Positions 49,250 through 58,910 of a DNA stretch of 64,000 nt are shown piece after piece. A program made the position numbers and the translations under genes. Positions within the stretch are counted from its first letter, which is position 1. Each line of letters starts with the position of its first letter. Location: assembly GCF_000265205.3 (NCBI RefSeq), contig NC_018000.1, positions 3,658,001 to 3,722,000 on the forward strand, given 5' to 3'. The notes beneath the pieces were generated by a model. It did not search any database, had not been told where the DNA came from, and was given only the letters and a program-made list of their open reading frames with translations. The DNA comes from Sinorhizobium fredii USDA 257 (GTDB taxonomy: Bacteria; Pseudomonadota; Alphaproteobacteria; Rhizobiales; Rhizobiaceae).

Positions 49250-50430
49250 CAGAGCAGACGTACCGGCTGGCGATCATCGCCGGGGAGGTTTCCGGAGACC
49301 TGCTCGGCGCCGATCTGGTGCGTGCGCTGCAGGCACGGGTCGACGGGCCGATTGAACTCGTCGGCGTCGGTGGCGATGCGCTGGAGGCCGAGGGCCTCGT
49401 CTCCCTGTTCGATTATTCCGAGCTGTCGATCATGGGCTTCTCGCAGGTCCTGGCGCGCCTGCCGAAGCTGCTCATGCGCATCCGGCAGACGGCTCGAGCC
49501 ATCGTGGCGGCGTGTCCGGATGCCCTCGTGATTATCGATAGCCCCGATTTTACCCATCGCGTCGCCCGGCAGGTGCGCGCCGCCCTGCCGAACATGCCGA
49601 TCATCGACTATGTCTGTCCGAGCGTCTGGGCCTGGAAGCCGGAGCGGGCGCCGCGGATGCTCGGCTATGTCGATCATGTACTTGCCGTCCTGCCCTTCGA
49701 GCCAGAGGTGATGGCGAAGCTCGGCGGTCCGCCGACCACCTATGTCGGCCACCGGCTGGCGTCGGACGCCAACCTGCTCGCGGTTCGGGAACACCGGCGT
49801 CGGAGACAGCAGATGAATCCGGGGGACGAAACCAAGACCTGTCTGCTGCTCCCTGGCTCGCGTGCCGGCGAGGTCAGCCGCCTGCTGCCGATGTTCGGTG
49901 AAGTCGTTTTGGAAATTGCGGCACGCAACCCCGGCACGCGTTTCCTGTTGCCGACCGTGCCACGCCAGGAACGGCGCGTGCGCGAATTGACGACATCCTG
50001 GAAGGTCCAGCCGGAGATAACCGTTGATTCGGAGATGAAGTGGCGTGCCTTTAGTGAGGCGGACGCGGCGATTGCCGCGTCGGGCACGGTGATTCTCGAA
50101 TTGGCCCTGGCAGGCGTTCCGGTTGTTTCGACCTATCGGGCGGACTGGCTCGTAACGCTCCTCCACGAAAAGATCCGCATCTGGACGGCGGCCCTGCCGA
50201 ACCTCATCGCCGATTTTCCGGTCGTTCCCGAATATTTCAACAAGGCCATTCGGCCAGGGACGCTGGTTCGTTGGTTCGAGAGGCTGTCGGTCGAAACGCC
50301 GCAGCGCGCCGCCATGCTCGATGGCTTCGCGATCGTGCAACAGCGCATGACGACAGAGCGTCCGCCGGGCGAAGAAGCGGCTGAGATCGTTCTCGGCTAT
50401 CTCCAAAGCAAAAAGCCCGGCCATTCCTGA
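49246..50430 (+). CDS. lpxB: LpxB lipid A disaccharide synthase
   Basis: 394 aa, a GT-B glycosyltransferase of family 19: IIAGEVSGDLLGADLVRAL at the N terminus, YVCPSVWAWKPERAPRM and LLLPGSRAGEVSRLLPMF, with SEADAAIAASGTVILELALAG. It joins lipid X to UDP-diacylglucosamine. It is the last gene of the lpx run. The stop codon lies in the loop of the terminator. Confidence 0.97.
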   Translation: MTEQTYRLAIIAGEVSGDLLGADLVRALQARVDGPIELVGVGGDALEAEGLVSLFDYSELSIMGFSQVLARLPKLLMRIRQTARAIVAACPDALVIIDSPDFTHRVARQVRAALPNMPIIDYVCPSVWAWKPERAPRMLGYVDHVLAVLPFEPEVMAKLGGPPTTYVGHRLASDANLLAVREHRRRRQQMNPGDETKTCLLLPGSRAGEVSRLLPMFGEVVLEIAARNPGTRFLLPTVPRQERRVRELTTSWKVQPEITVDSEMKWRAFSEADAAIAASGTVILELALAGVPVVSTYRADWLVTLLHEKIRIWTAALPNLIADFPVVPEYFNKAIRPGTLVRWFERLSVETPQRAAMLDGFAIVQQRMTTERPPGEEAAEIVLGYLQSKKPGHS

Positions 50431-50441
50431 CCGGGCTTTTT
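50410..50441. terminator. Bidirectional terminator between lpxB and gltA
   Basis: AAAAAGCCCGG, a 10-base loop and CCGGGCTTTTT form an 11-bp stem that ends both convergent genes. Confidence 0.92.
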
Positions 50442-50456
50442 CAATGGGCGCTGCGA

Positions 50457-51746
50457 TCAGCGCTTGGAGAGCGGCACGTAATCGCGCAGCGGTGCGCCGA
50501 CATACAGCTGGCGCGGCCGACCGATGCGCTGTTCCGGATCCTCGATCATCTCGTTCCACTGGGCGATCCAGCCGACCGTGCGAGCAAGCGCGAAGAGAAC
50601 GGTGAACATCGTGGTGGGGAAGCCCAGCGCCTTCAGCGTGATACCGGAATAGAAGTCGATGTTCGGGTAGAGCTTCTTCTCGATGAAGTACTCGTCCGTC
50701 AGTGCGATGCGCTCGAGCTCCATCGCCACTTCGAGGAGCGGGTCGTCCTTGTGACCGAGTTCGGCCAGCACCTCATGCGTCGTCTTCTGCATGATCTTCG
50801 CACGCGGATCATAGTTCTTGTAGACGCGGTGACCGAAGCCCATCAGGCGGAACGGGTCGTTCTTGTCCTTGGCCCTGGTGATAAATTCCGGAATGCGATC
50901 GACGCTGCCGATCTCGGCGAGCATGTTGAGGGCCGCTTCGTTGGCGCCGCCGTGAGCGGGACCCCATAGGCAGGCAATGCCGGCAGCGATACAGGCGAAC
51001 GGATTGGCGCCCGACGAGCCGGCAAGGCGAACGGTCGAGGTCGAGGCGTTCTGCTCATGGTCAGCGTGCAGGATGAAGATGCGATCCATCGCGCGCGACA
51101 GGACCGGATTGACGACATAGTCCTCGCAGGGCACGGCAAAGCACATGCGCAGGAAGTTCGAGGCGTAGTCGAGGTCGTTCTTCGGATAAATGAAGGGCTG
51201 GCCGATATGGTACTTGTAGGCCATTGCCGCAATCGTCGGCATCTTGGCGATCATGCGCAGCGAGGCGACCATGCGCTGATGCGGGTCAGTGATGTCGGTC
51301 GAGTCATGATAGAAGGCCGACAGCGCCCCGACGCAGCCGCACATGACGGCCATCGGGTGGGCGTCGCGACGGAAGCCGGTGAAGAACCGCGACATCTGCT
51401 CGTGAATCATGGTGTGATGCGTCACGCGATAGTCGAAGTCGTCCTTCTGCGCCTTGGTCGGCAGTTCGCCGTAAAGCAGAAGATAGCAGACTTCGAGGAA
51501 GTCACCGTGATCGGCAAGCTGCTCGATCGGGTAGCCGCGGTGCAGCAATACGCCCTCGTCGCCGTCGATATAGGTGATCTTGGATTCACACGATGCCGTC
51601 GACGTGAAGCCAGGATCGTAGGTGAACATCTTGGTCTGCTTGTAGAGCGAGCCGATGTCCACCACGTCCGGACCGATGGAGCCCGATCGCACCGGGAGGT
51701 CCGCTGTTTTTCCATCGATAGAGATCGTCGCGTTTGTTCCTGACAT
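50457..51746 (-). CDS. gltA: Citrate synthase
   Basis: 429 aa, the type II (hexameric) citrate synthase length. Active-site segments are present: [20 protein letters not shown] with the catalytic His, [15 protein letters not shown] with a second His, and [14 protein letters not shown] with Asp. It condenses oxaloacetate with acetyl-CoA in the TCA cycle. The ATG is preceded by GGAGGG (on the minus strand). It is monocistronic. Confidence 0.97.
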   Translation of the reverse strand: MSGTNATISIDGKTADLPVRSGSIGPDVVDIGSLYKQTKMFTYDPGFTSTASCESKITYIDGDEGVLLHRGYPIEQLADHGDFLEVCYLLLYGELPTKAQKDDFDYRVTHHTMIHEQMSRFFTGFRRDAHPMAVMCGCVGALSAFYHDSTDITDPHQRMVASLRMIAKMPTIAAMAYKYHIGQPFIYPKNDLDYASNFLRMCFAVPCEDYVVNPVLSRAMDRIFILHADHEQNASTSTVRLAGSSGANPFACIAAGIACLWGPAHGGANEAALNMLAEIGSVDRIPEFITRAKDKNDPFRLMGFGHRVYKNYDPRAKIMQKTTHEVLAELGHKDDPLLEVAMELERIALTDEYFIEKKLYPNIDFYSGITLKALGFPTTMFTVLFALARTVGWIAQWNEMIEDPEQRIGRPRQLYVGAPLRDYVPLSKR

Positions 51747-52063
51747 GGGGCCCTCCGTCTAGTGGCGCTGTGGCACGTCGTCCAGTGCCACCAAATTAAG
51801 CGTTGCGATTTTGCTATATGATTTACTTTCGACTGCCAAGCTGTACGAAAGGCAAATTGTGCGATGCGAAAATGTGCATATGGCGGCGCAACAATCGTAT
51901 GCTATGGCAATATATCCGCAAAGATCAATGATCGCTAATCTGGCGGCGCAGCCTCATCCCTCGAAGTCCTGCCTATTTTTTCGGCAGCTAGTCTTCCGAT
52001 TGCAATACGGTTCCTTTGGTTGCAGGATCGATGCGGGCAGCCTGAGGGACAGAGCGGAACGAA
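51747..52063. other. gltA-comEC intergenic region
   Basis: 317 bp, AT-rich in its middle, holding the gltA promoter candidate and the upstream sequence of comEC. A 99-codon open frame (51811-52110) has no homology-like features and is not called. I see no other feature. Confidence 0.5.
51812..51840 (-). promoter_or_regulatory. Candidate gltA promoter
   Basis: On the minus strand CTTGGC (RC of 51835-51840), about 16-17 bp, TATAGC or ATAGCA (RC of 51812-51818). It fits the Sinorhizobium housekeeping pattern, about 65 bp before the gene. Confidence 0.55.
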
Positions 52064-54526
52064 ATGCAGGAGGGGCAGGGACAGGCAGCGATGCGCGACA
52101 CGGAACGTAGCGCATGGCGTCTCTCCGGCCCCGAGGTCGTCCTTCAGACTGCCGAGCTCCCGCAGATCAAGGCAGGTCAACCTCCCTCGGCGAGGCTCGA
52201 TCGCCGCTTTTCTGCCGGCCGGCTCCGATCTGCGGCGGGCTCCATAGCTGGTCTTCTGCGCTCAGCGCTGCTCGAGGAAGATGACTTCGGCCATGGTTTC
52301 GTGTTGATTCCGGTGCTTCTGGCGCTTGGCGCCATTCTGTGGTTTTCGCTGCCAGAGACCGTCGGTATTGCTAAACTCGCAGCACTGCTTTGCATTTTCG
52401 GCATATCTGCATCGCTGTGCAGGGGAGAAATGCGTGCGTGCCGGCCGCTGGCGCTCGCGCCAACTCTCCTGGCAGCCGGCATGCTGCTCGCCGCGCTCGA
52501 GACGCGCCGTGTCGATACGGTCATCCTCGATGGTCCGGTGACGACGAACCTGCGCGGGACGGTGCTATCGCGTCAGCCGGACGACAAGGGGCGATGGCGC
52601 TACCTGGTCGAGATCGTCCGGACGTCCGGGCCGAAGCTTCGCAGGCCCCCCGAGCAGGCGACGCTTTTGGCACGCAGTCGCCACGAACCCTTCCCCATTG
52701 GCTCGAGTATCGAGGGCCGGGTTCGTCTCTCGCCGCCCTCCGGTCCGGCGCTGCCGGGTCTCAACGATTTCGCGTTCGATGCCTATTTCAAAGGCGTGGG
52801 CGCCGTCGGTTTCTTCTACGGTGCGCCGCGCAGGGCGGAGGATAGCGCCGATCTCCCCCTCTCATTGCAGGCGAGCGCCCGCCTGGCGGCGTTGCGCGAA
52901 GCGGTCGGCAATCGGATTCGCTCGGCGATCGGCGGGGATACCGGCGCCATCGCTGCAGCACTGATCACCGGCGAGGAACGTGCCATCAGTCGCGAAACCG
53001 TCGAGACGTTGCGGACCGCCGGGCTTTCGCATGTGCTTGCGATCTCCGGGCTCAACATGGTGCTGGCGGCCGGCACCTTCCTCATCGGCGCGCGAACGCT
53101 GCTGAGCCTGGTCCCCGGCCTTGCGGCGAAGCGGCCGATCAAGAAATATGCAGCGTCGGGCGCGCTGCTGATGGTTTTCCTCTACATCCTGATTTCCGGC
53201 GGCGCGGTGTCGGCCCTCAGATCCTGGATCATGATCTCGATCATGCTCGTCGCCGTCCTTTTCGACCGCGTCTCGATCAGCCTGCGCAATGTCGCGCTTG
53301 CCGCGCTCATCATCATCGTGTGGTCGCCCTCGGCAGTCGCCGGTCCCGGCTTTCAGATGTCCTTTGCTGCGACCCTGGCGCTCGTGGCCGGCTACGCCCG
53401 CTGGCGCGACCATCGGCTGCGGAACGCGGAGGCCAAGACGTCTCGACTGAGCCTCGGCCAAGTCTCCGGTCCGGTCGTCGCCACCGTCGCGACATCGCTG
53501 ATAGGCGGCCTGGCCACTGCCGTCTATGCCGCAGCGCATTTCCACCGCCTGCCGGCATACGGCCTGCTGGCGAATGTGCTCACGACGCCATTGATCGGCA
53601 TTCTCATCATGCCGTTCGGCCTCTTTGCCATGCTGCTCATGCCCTTCGGGCTCGAACATTACCCCTTGATGGTGATGGGGCAGGGGCTGGATTGGATGCT
53701 TGCCGTCGCGCGCTATGTAGCGGCGCTCGATGGTGAGTGGGTCACCGGTCGGATCGGCGTCACAGGCTTTTTCCTGCTCGCTTTCGGCGGCGTGTTGCTC
53801 TGCGTGCTGAGGACCCGTCTCGCTTTCGCCGGTGCCGCACTGATCCTTCTGGGCGGGTCATCCATCGCGCTGGAACGCCAGGCGGAACGACCCTCGATCA
53901 CGATATCCGAGGACGGCCAGTTAGTCGGTCTGATCTCCGGCGACGCGATCGCTACCAACAAGGCACGGCCGCCGGAGTTCATCTTCTCGCAATGGCAACG
54001 GGCGCTTGCCCTCGACAACCACACCGCGCCAGTCGAGACGTCCGCCTCAGGCCAGGCCCCTAAGAACGGTGTCGACCGCCCCGCGCGGAATGGCGCAGGC
54101 TCGCAACAGATCGATAGCGTGGCGAGTGCCGCCAAGGCGACGACGGCCCTGGCTGCCGCGAAGCCAGGAGCCTTTTCTTGCCGCAAGGACGAATGGTGCG
54201 TCGGCCGCAGCCAGGAAGGCTGGTCGGTTGCCGTGGTCGATGCGCCGGATATCTTCGCCGTCCTGTGCGGCCGCGTCGATCTGCTGGTCGCGGCAACGCG
54301 GCGGACGTTGCCGACCTGTTCGTCAGATAAGTCACTGGTCGTGACGGGCAGGACATTACGGCAGACCGGTGCGGTCGAGATTTATGTTAGTGCGGCTGTT
54401 AGTGCGGCGCGGCCTGCGCGCTTTCGCATTGTGACGTCGTTTCCATCGACGCAGAGGCCTTGGCAGCAGCATCGCCGCTATGACTGGCGCAGCGACACTT
54501 TTGCCTCGCAACAGGCGGCATACTAG
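52064..54526 (+). CDS. comEC: ComEC/Rec2-family membrane channel protein
   Basis: 820 aa from ATG 52064; ATG 52091 (with AGGAGGGG some 14 bp before it) is an alternative. The N-terminal part has two hydrophobic helices and an OB-like DUF4131 domain, and the central competence domain has many helices (LSHVLAISGLNMVLAAGTFLI; PGFQMSFAATLALVAGYARW). The C-terminal about 220 residues lack the HxHxDH metallo-beta-lactamase motif and look partly disordered. ComEC is the inner-membrane DNA channel in naturally competent bacteria; in rhizobia competence is not established. Confidence 0.88.
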   Translation: MQEGQGQAAMRDTERSAWRLSGPEVVLQTAELPQIKAGQPPSARLDRRFSAGRLRSAAGSIAGLLRSALLEEDDFGHGFVLIPVLLALGAILWFSLPETVGIAKLAALLCIFGISASLCRGEMRACRPLALAPTLLAAGMLLAALETRRVDTVILDGPVTTNLRGTVLSRQPDDKGRWRYLVEIVRTSGPKLRRPPEQATLLARSRHEPFPIGSSIEGRVRLSPPSGPALPGLNDFAFDAYFKGVGAVGFFYGAPRRAEDSADLPLSLQASARLAALREAVGNRIRSAIGGDTGAIAAALITGEERAISRETVETLRTAGLSHVLAISGLNMVLAAGTFLIGARTLLSLVPGLAAKRPIKKYAASGALLMVFLYILISGGAVSALRSWIMISIMLVAVLFDRVSISLRNVALAALIIIVWSPSAVAGPGFQMSFAATLALVAGYARWRDHRLRNAEAKTSRLSLGQVSGPVVATVATSLIGGLATAVYAAAHFHRLPAYGLLANVLTTPLIGILIMPFGLFAMLLMPFGLEHYPLMVMGQGLDWMLAVARYVAALDGEWVTGRIGVTGFFLLAFGGVLLCVLRTRLAFAGAALILLGGSSIALERQAERPSITISEDGQLVGLISGDAIATNKARPPEFIFSQWQRALALDNHTAPVETSASGQAPKNGVDRPARNGAGSQQIDSVASAAKATTALAAAKPGAFSCRKDEWCVGRSQEGWSVAVVDAPDIFAVLCGRVDLLVAATRRTLPTCSSDKSLVVTGRTLRQTGAVEIYVSAAVSAARPARFRIVTSFPSTQRPWQQHRRYDWRSDTFASQQAAY

Positions 54527-54729
54527 TGCATGTCGCCCAACGTTCGAATGCGGCGCGATTTAGGAAGTGCCGCGGCGCGCCGTTCCGTTTCGGCGTTGCC
54601 CCGCCGTTATTCCTGATTATTATACTCCAGAAATCCTTGTCATCGGAGCCTGGTTTGTCGTAAAGAGCGGCGACCTGTTGAGATTGATCTGCCTGACGCG
54701 CCGACGTCGATCGGGAAGCGCGCGAAATT

Positions 54730-55689
54730 ATGAGGAACGAGATGTCGAATCGGAGCCGACCGACCTTGAACATGTTGCTGGCGGCTACGCTTGCCATTTT
54801 CCTTTCGTGTCCGGCTGTGGTCGTAGCCCAGACGGCACCATCGGCGCCGGTCGGGCAGCAGGCCGCCGCTCCGGCTGCGGCGGAGAGCAATCCGGCTCCC
54901 GTAACGACGCCGTTGCCAGCCGAAGGCGTCGCCGGAAGCGCCCCAATCCTTCCGCACGACCTGTCGCCGGTCGGCATGTTCCTCGCAGCGGACGTGGTCG
55001 TCAAAAGCGTGATGATATCTCTTGCTTTGGCCTCGGTGGTCACTTGGGCGATTTTCTTCGTCAAGACGCTGGAGCTTGCCTTTGCGAAATCGCGGATGAA
55101 GCGCGCGGCTCGCGTGCTCAGTGCAGCAAAGGGTCTGGCCGAGGTGGAACTCGACCGCAAGACTGGAGCGGCTGCCGAGATGGTCGCTGCTGCAATCGAC
55201 GAGATCACCCGTTCCGAGGCGGTGCTGGATCAAGCGCCGGTAGCAGGCGTCAAGGAACGTGTCGCCTCGCTGCTCGCGCGCATCGAGATCCGCGCCGGCA
55301 AAAGGATGAGCGCAGGCACCGGCATTCTCGCATCGATAGGCTCGGTCGGTCCCTTCGTCGGCCTGTTCGGCACCGTCTGGGGGATCATGAACTCCTTCAT
55401 CGGCATCAGCAAGGCGCAGACCACCAATCTGGCGATCGTCGCGCCCGGCATCGCCGAGGCCCTGCTGGCGACCGCCATCGGGCTTGTCGCGGCCATCCCG
55501 GCCGTGGTGATCTACAATTACTTCGCCCGCTCGGTAGGAGGGTACAAGCTGATCCTGGCGGATGCCGCCGCCGCGGTTGAAAGGCTCGTCAGCCGCGATC
55601 TCGACCATCGTCATATTCGCAAGGCGCAGCCGCGCCGGCAGGACGGTTACGGCCATGGTGCCGATGCGTCGATCGCCAGGATCGGGTGA
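54730..55689 (+). CDS. exbB: ExbB/TolQ-type proton channel subunit
   Basis: 319 aa from ATG 54730; ATG 54742 with AGGAACGAG in front is equally plausible (315 aa). A signal-like helix ([19 protein letters not shown]) and an alanine/proline-rich periplasmic stretch come before the core MotA/TolQ/ExbB domain: helix [20 protein letters not shown] and [20 protein letters not shown] plus [19 protein letters not shown]. This is the long ExbB form with an N-terminal extension. It energises TonB-dependent uptake together with exbD. Confidence 0.92.
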   Translation: MRNEMSNRSRPTLNMLLAATLAIFLSCPAVVVAQTAPSAPVGQQAAAPAAAESNPAPVTTPLPAEGVAGSAPILPHDLSPVGMFLAADVVVKSVMISLALASVVTWAIFFVKTLELAFAKSRMKRAARVLSAAKGLAEVELDRKTGAAAEMVAAAIDEITRSEAVLDQAPVAGVKERVASLLARIEIRAGKRMSAGTGILASIGSVGPFVGLFGTVWGIMNSFIGISKAQTTNLAIVAPGIAEALLATAIGLVAAIPAVVIYNYFARSVGGYKLILADAAAAVERLVSRDLDHRHIRKAQPRRQDGYGHGADASIARIG

Positions 55690-55694
55690 GGGCC

Positions 55695-56120
55695 ATGGCG
55701 GGAAGAATATCCGAAGGCAGCGGCGATCTCGACGAGAACAGCGATATCAATGTCACGCCGTTCATCGACGTGATGCTGGTTCTCTTGATCATCTTCATGG
55801 TGGCGGCGCCCCTGGCGACGGTCGACATGAAGGTCGACTTGCCGCAATCGGTCGCCAGGCCGACGCCACGCGACGACAAGCCGGTGTTCGTGACGTTGAA
55901 GGCGGACCTCTCACTCGCGATCGGCAATGAGGAGACGGGACGCGACGCCTTTGTGGCAGAACTCGACCGGCTTACGAACGGAAACAAGGAAACCCGCGTC
56001 CTGCTTCGCGCCGACCGGCTGGTCGACTACGGCGAGTTGATGGCGGTCATGAACCTCATACAGGGAGCGGGCTACGCCAAGATAGCGCTCGTCGGGCTCG
56101 AGGCTGCTCCGGTGCGCTGA
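55695..56120 (+). CDS. exbD: ExbD/TolR-type channel subunit
   Basis: 141 aa from ATG 55695; GTG 55686 overlaps the exbB stop and is an alternative. A single N-terminal helix carries the essential aspartate (INVTPFIDVMLVLLIIFMV), with the periplasmic part after it. It is the proton-pathway partner of ExbB. No tonB gene follows in this window. Confidence 0.92.
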   Translation: MAGRISEGSGDLDENSDINVTPFIDVMLVLLIIFMVAAPLATVDMKVDLPQSVARPTPRDDKPVFVTLKADLSLAIGNEETGRDAFVAELDRLTNGNKETRVLLRADRLVDYGELMAVMNLIQGAGYAKIALVGLEAAPVR

Positions 56121-56161
56121 CGGCTCTCGCCGTGCCAACCGTCGTCAATCCGATCGCATCG

Positions 56162-56197
56162 AGCCGCCAGCCTTGCCCGCTGGCGGCTTCGCTTTTT
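56162..56197 (+). terminator. Terminator after exbD
   Basis: AGCCGCCAGC-CTTGCCC-GCTGGCGGCT stem with TCGCTTTTT beyond it. Confidence 0.85.
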
Positions 56198-56337
56198 GCG
56201 GGCCGAATGCCGCGGTCGCTTGAAACCGGCGGTGTGGCGAATTATGAGCTTAGGAAGAGGCTGTCACGCAGCCAGGCTAAGATCGCGCGGGGTTCCGGGT
56301 TGGCGGCGCCGCGTCCATTCGCACACGAGGCAGTATC

Positions 56338-56997
56338 ATGAACTTCGAAGCAGCGCGCATTAAGATGGTGGACAATCAGATCCGAACGACGGATGTGACA
56401 TCCCATTCGGTTCTGACTGCCTTCCTCTCGGTGCCACGCGAGGAATTCGTGCCAGCGAAGATGAAGGAACTGGCCTATATCGATACCGATATCGAGCTCA
56501 CTGGCGGCACCGCCCCGCGCTACCTCATGGAGCCTTCTCCGCTGGCCAAATTGCTGCAGCTCGCCGAGATCAGCAAACCGGACAAGGTGCTCGAGATCGG
56601 TTCGGGGACCGGTTACGCTTCCGCGGTGCTATCGCTCATCGCCGGCTCCGTCGTGGCGCTGGAGAGTGATGAGTCGTTGGCCGGGTCAGCGACCGAGACG
56701 CTGGCGCGTCTCGACTATGGCAATGTTACGGTCGCGACTGGCGATCTCACCAAGGGACACGCTGCCGAAGCGCCCTATGACGTGATCTTCATCAACGGCG
56801 CGGTTGAAGTGATTCCCGCTTCCCTTTTCGAGCAGCTTCGAGACGGCGGCCGCCTGGTCGCCGTTGAAGGGTTTGGTAACGCATCGCGTGCGAAACTCTA
56901 TGTACGCGAATCGGGCAGGACGTCCGAGCGATCCGATTTCAACACGTCGGTGAAGCCGCTGCCTGGCTTCCATCGCGCGCGGTCGTTCATTTTCTGA
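56338..56997 (+). CDS. pcm: Protein-L-isoaspartate O-methyltransferase
   Basis: 219 aa, a class I SAM-dependent methyltransferase of the PCMT family: LTGGTAPRYLMEPSPLAKLL and the SAM loop VLEIGSGTGYASAVLSLIAG. The family repairs isoaspartyl residues; alphaproteobacterial members of this size near tolC are annotated the same way, though the exact target is untested. The stop TGA is the first part of a hairpin (56995-57021) that ends the gene. Confidence 0.85.
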   Translation: MNFEAARIKMVDNQIRTTDVTSHSVLTAFLSVPREEFVPAKMKELAYIDTDIELTGGTAPRYLMEPSPLAKLLQLAEISKPDKVLEIGSGTGYASAVLSLIAGSVVALESDESLAGSATETLARLDYGNVTVATGDLTKGHAAEAPYDVIFINGAVEVIPASLFEQLRDGGRLVAVEGFGNASRAKLYVRESGRTSERSDFNTSVKPLPGFHRARSFIF

Positions 56998-57021
56998 GGT
57001 GCCCCTTGTTGAGGCACCTCA
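56995..57021 (+). terminator. Hairpin containing the pcm stop codon
   Basis: TGAGGTGCC and GGCACCTCA form a perfect 9-bp stem; the stop codon is its first three bases. There is no T-run. Confidence 0.65.
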
Positions 57022-57276
57022 GCATACGCATGTGAAGACCAAATCTGCAATGTTGCCAATCGGCAACGTACCATGTGTTTCTTTTTGAAATACCCCCCTC
57101 GTATGCAGTGCACGGTTGTCGTAAGTTCGAATCCGGGGTTCAAAGTGGAAAGAAGCGGTGATTTGCCCGCCGAGGGGTGGCTGGGCGGATCGTTGCATGG
57201 AATTGAACAGGCCGCCCATGAGGATTGGTCTGCTGGAAATTGCCGGGTGCGTGCCGCCTGGCTGAACGGAGGGAAG

Positions 57277-58644
57277 ATGGTGTCGATTGTCCGCAAAGCA
57301 GCCTTGTGGGCGGCTGTCTCGACCAGCTTATTGCTTGCGCCGCACGCCGTGCTCGCTGAGACGATCTACGGGGCAATGGCCAAGGCCTATGCCAACAATC
57401 CGGATCTGAATGCCGCACGTGCCGGCCTGCGTGCCACCGACGAAGGCGTTCCGATAGCCAAGTCCGGTTACCGCCCTCAAGTTGCAGCTTCGGCGACCGG
57501 CACGCTGACGCGCGTCGAAAGAGAGGACGGAACTTTCAACTTTCATGACGGGCAGGTCGGGATATCGATCACCCAGATGATCTTCGATGGATTTCAGACC
57601 CTGAACAACGTCAGGGCGGCGCAGTCAGACGTATTCTCCGGACGCGAGACGCTGAAGGCGAACGAGATCCAGATTCTTCTGTCGGCCGCCCAGTCCTATG
57701 CGAACATCGCCCGCGACCAGCAGATCGTCTCCATACGACGTCAGAACCTGGCCTTCCTCCGGGAGCAGTTGAATGCCGCTCAGGCTCGCCTCGATGTGGG
57801 CGAGGGGACCCGGACGGATGTGAGCCAGGCGCAGGCGGAACTCGCCAATGCGCAGTCGCTGCTGGTTTCGGCAGTTGCACAGTTGAAGCAGAGTGAGGCG
57901 GTCTATGTCCAGATCGTCGGTGCCGCTCCGACAGGCATCCGGCAGCCGAGGCCGGCTTCGAAGGGCATGCCGAGGTCTCTGGATCAGGCGGTAGCCACGA
58001 GCCTGAGGGAGAACCCGCAGATCATCGCCGCCCAGTACAACGTCGACTCGGCGGGCTTCCAGGTGAAATCGGCTGAAGGCACGATGCTGCCCGGTGTCGT
58101 TCTTCAGGGATCGGTCACGCGCAACACCGGCAATTCCGGCGGCGGCCTCGATGATACCACCGCGAGCGTTACTGCCCGTGTCGAGGTTCCGATTTACCAG
58201 GGTGGCGCTGAATACGGCCAGATTCGCCAGGCGAAGGAAGTTCTGGGTCAGCAGCGCATCCTCGTCGATTCCGCACGCGCCTCGGTGCAGCAGACGGTCG
58301 TTACGGCCCATGCCCAGCTCGAATCTGCCCTTGCCCGGATCACGGCCAGCAGGTCGCAGATTTCGGCCGCAAACCTCGCCCTGGAAGGCGTCATCGAAGA
58401 ACGCAAGGTCGGCCAGCGCACGACGCTGGACGTGCTCGACGCGCAGCAGGACGTTCTGGATGCGCAGGAATCGCTCGCCGGCGCACAGCGCGATGCCGTC
58501 GTGGCGAGCTACGCGCTGCTCGCGGCCATGGGCAAGCTGACCGTCTCGGTTCAAGGTCTGCAAGTGGCCGAGTATCGCCCGGAACAGCATTACGAAGCCG
58601 TCAAGGATAAGTGGTTCGGCCTGCGTACGGTCGACGGACGCTGA
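57277..58644 (+). CDS. tolC: TolC-family outer membrane efflux channel
   Basis: 455 aa from ATG 57277 with GGAGGG before it; the frame stays open 68 codons further up to 57073, but those codons show no signal peptide. The signal peptide is residues 1-27 (VRKAALWAAVSTSLLLAPHA then VLA). Two OEP repeats of long coiled coils follow (LAFLREQLNAAQARLDVGEG; ALEGVIEERKVGQRTTLDVLDA). It is the outer-membrane channel of type I secretion and RND efflux. Two hairpins lie downstream. Confidence 0.93.
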   Translation: MVSIVRKAALWAAVSTSLLLAPHAVLAETIYGAMAKAYANNPDLNAARAGLRATDEGVPIAKSGYRPQVAASATGTLTRVEREDGTFNFHDGQVGISITQMIFDGFQTLNNVRAAQSDVFSGRETLKANEIQILLSAAQSYANIARDQQIVSIRRQNLAFLREQLNAAQARLDVGEGTRTDVSQAQAELANAQSLLVSAVAQLKQSEAVYVQIVGAAPTGIRQPRPASKGMPRSLDQAVATSLRENPQIIAAQYNVDSAGFQVKSAEGTMLPGVVLQGSVTRNTGNSGGGLDDTTASVTARVEVPIYQGGAEYGQIRQAKEVLGQQRILVDSARASVQQTVVTAHAQLESALARITASRSQISAANLALEGVIEERKVGQRTTLDVLDAQQDVLDAQESLAGAQRDAVVASYALLAAMGKLTVSVQGLQVAEYRPEQHYEAVKDKWFGLRTVDGR

Positions 58645-58659
58645 GATTTCCACGCTTCG

Positions 58660-58691
58660 CTCTGCTTGAACCCGCTTCGGTTTAAGCAGAG
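58660..58691 (+). terminator. First hairpin after tolC
   Basis: CTCTGCTTGAACC and GGTTTAAGCAGAG, a 13-bp stem with one mismatch, 15 bp behind the stop. Confidence 0.75.
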
Positions 58692-58714
58692 GGCTCATAT
58701 TGTAACGAAGTATC

Positions 58715-58742
58715 GCGCGCCCATGGGTTATCATGGGCGCGC
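58715..58742 (+). terminator. Second hairpin after tolC
   Basis: GCGCGCCCATG-GGTTAT-CATGGGCGCGC, a perfect 11-bp stem. With the first hairpin it should insulate tolC from the popZ-like gene. Confidence 0.7.
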
Positions 58743-58910
58743 GATTTGCTTTCGTTGCTGTGGCACCTGCTGAAAAAAACAAATCTGTGCAACAATTTCC
58801 TCAGCTGATTCGCGACATTTGTTTCGTTCGCGAACTCACATAAGGTTCGTTCGAAATCGGCACGCGGACAGCTTTTGACTCGCGCTCGTCCGCAGCAAAC
58901 GAGGATGGAA

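Noticed and set aside
51811..52110. 99-aa protein between gltA and comEC
   Set aside because: It overlaps the gltA promoter candidate and the comEC start and has no family-like content.
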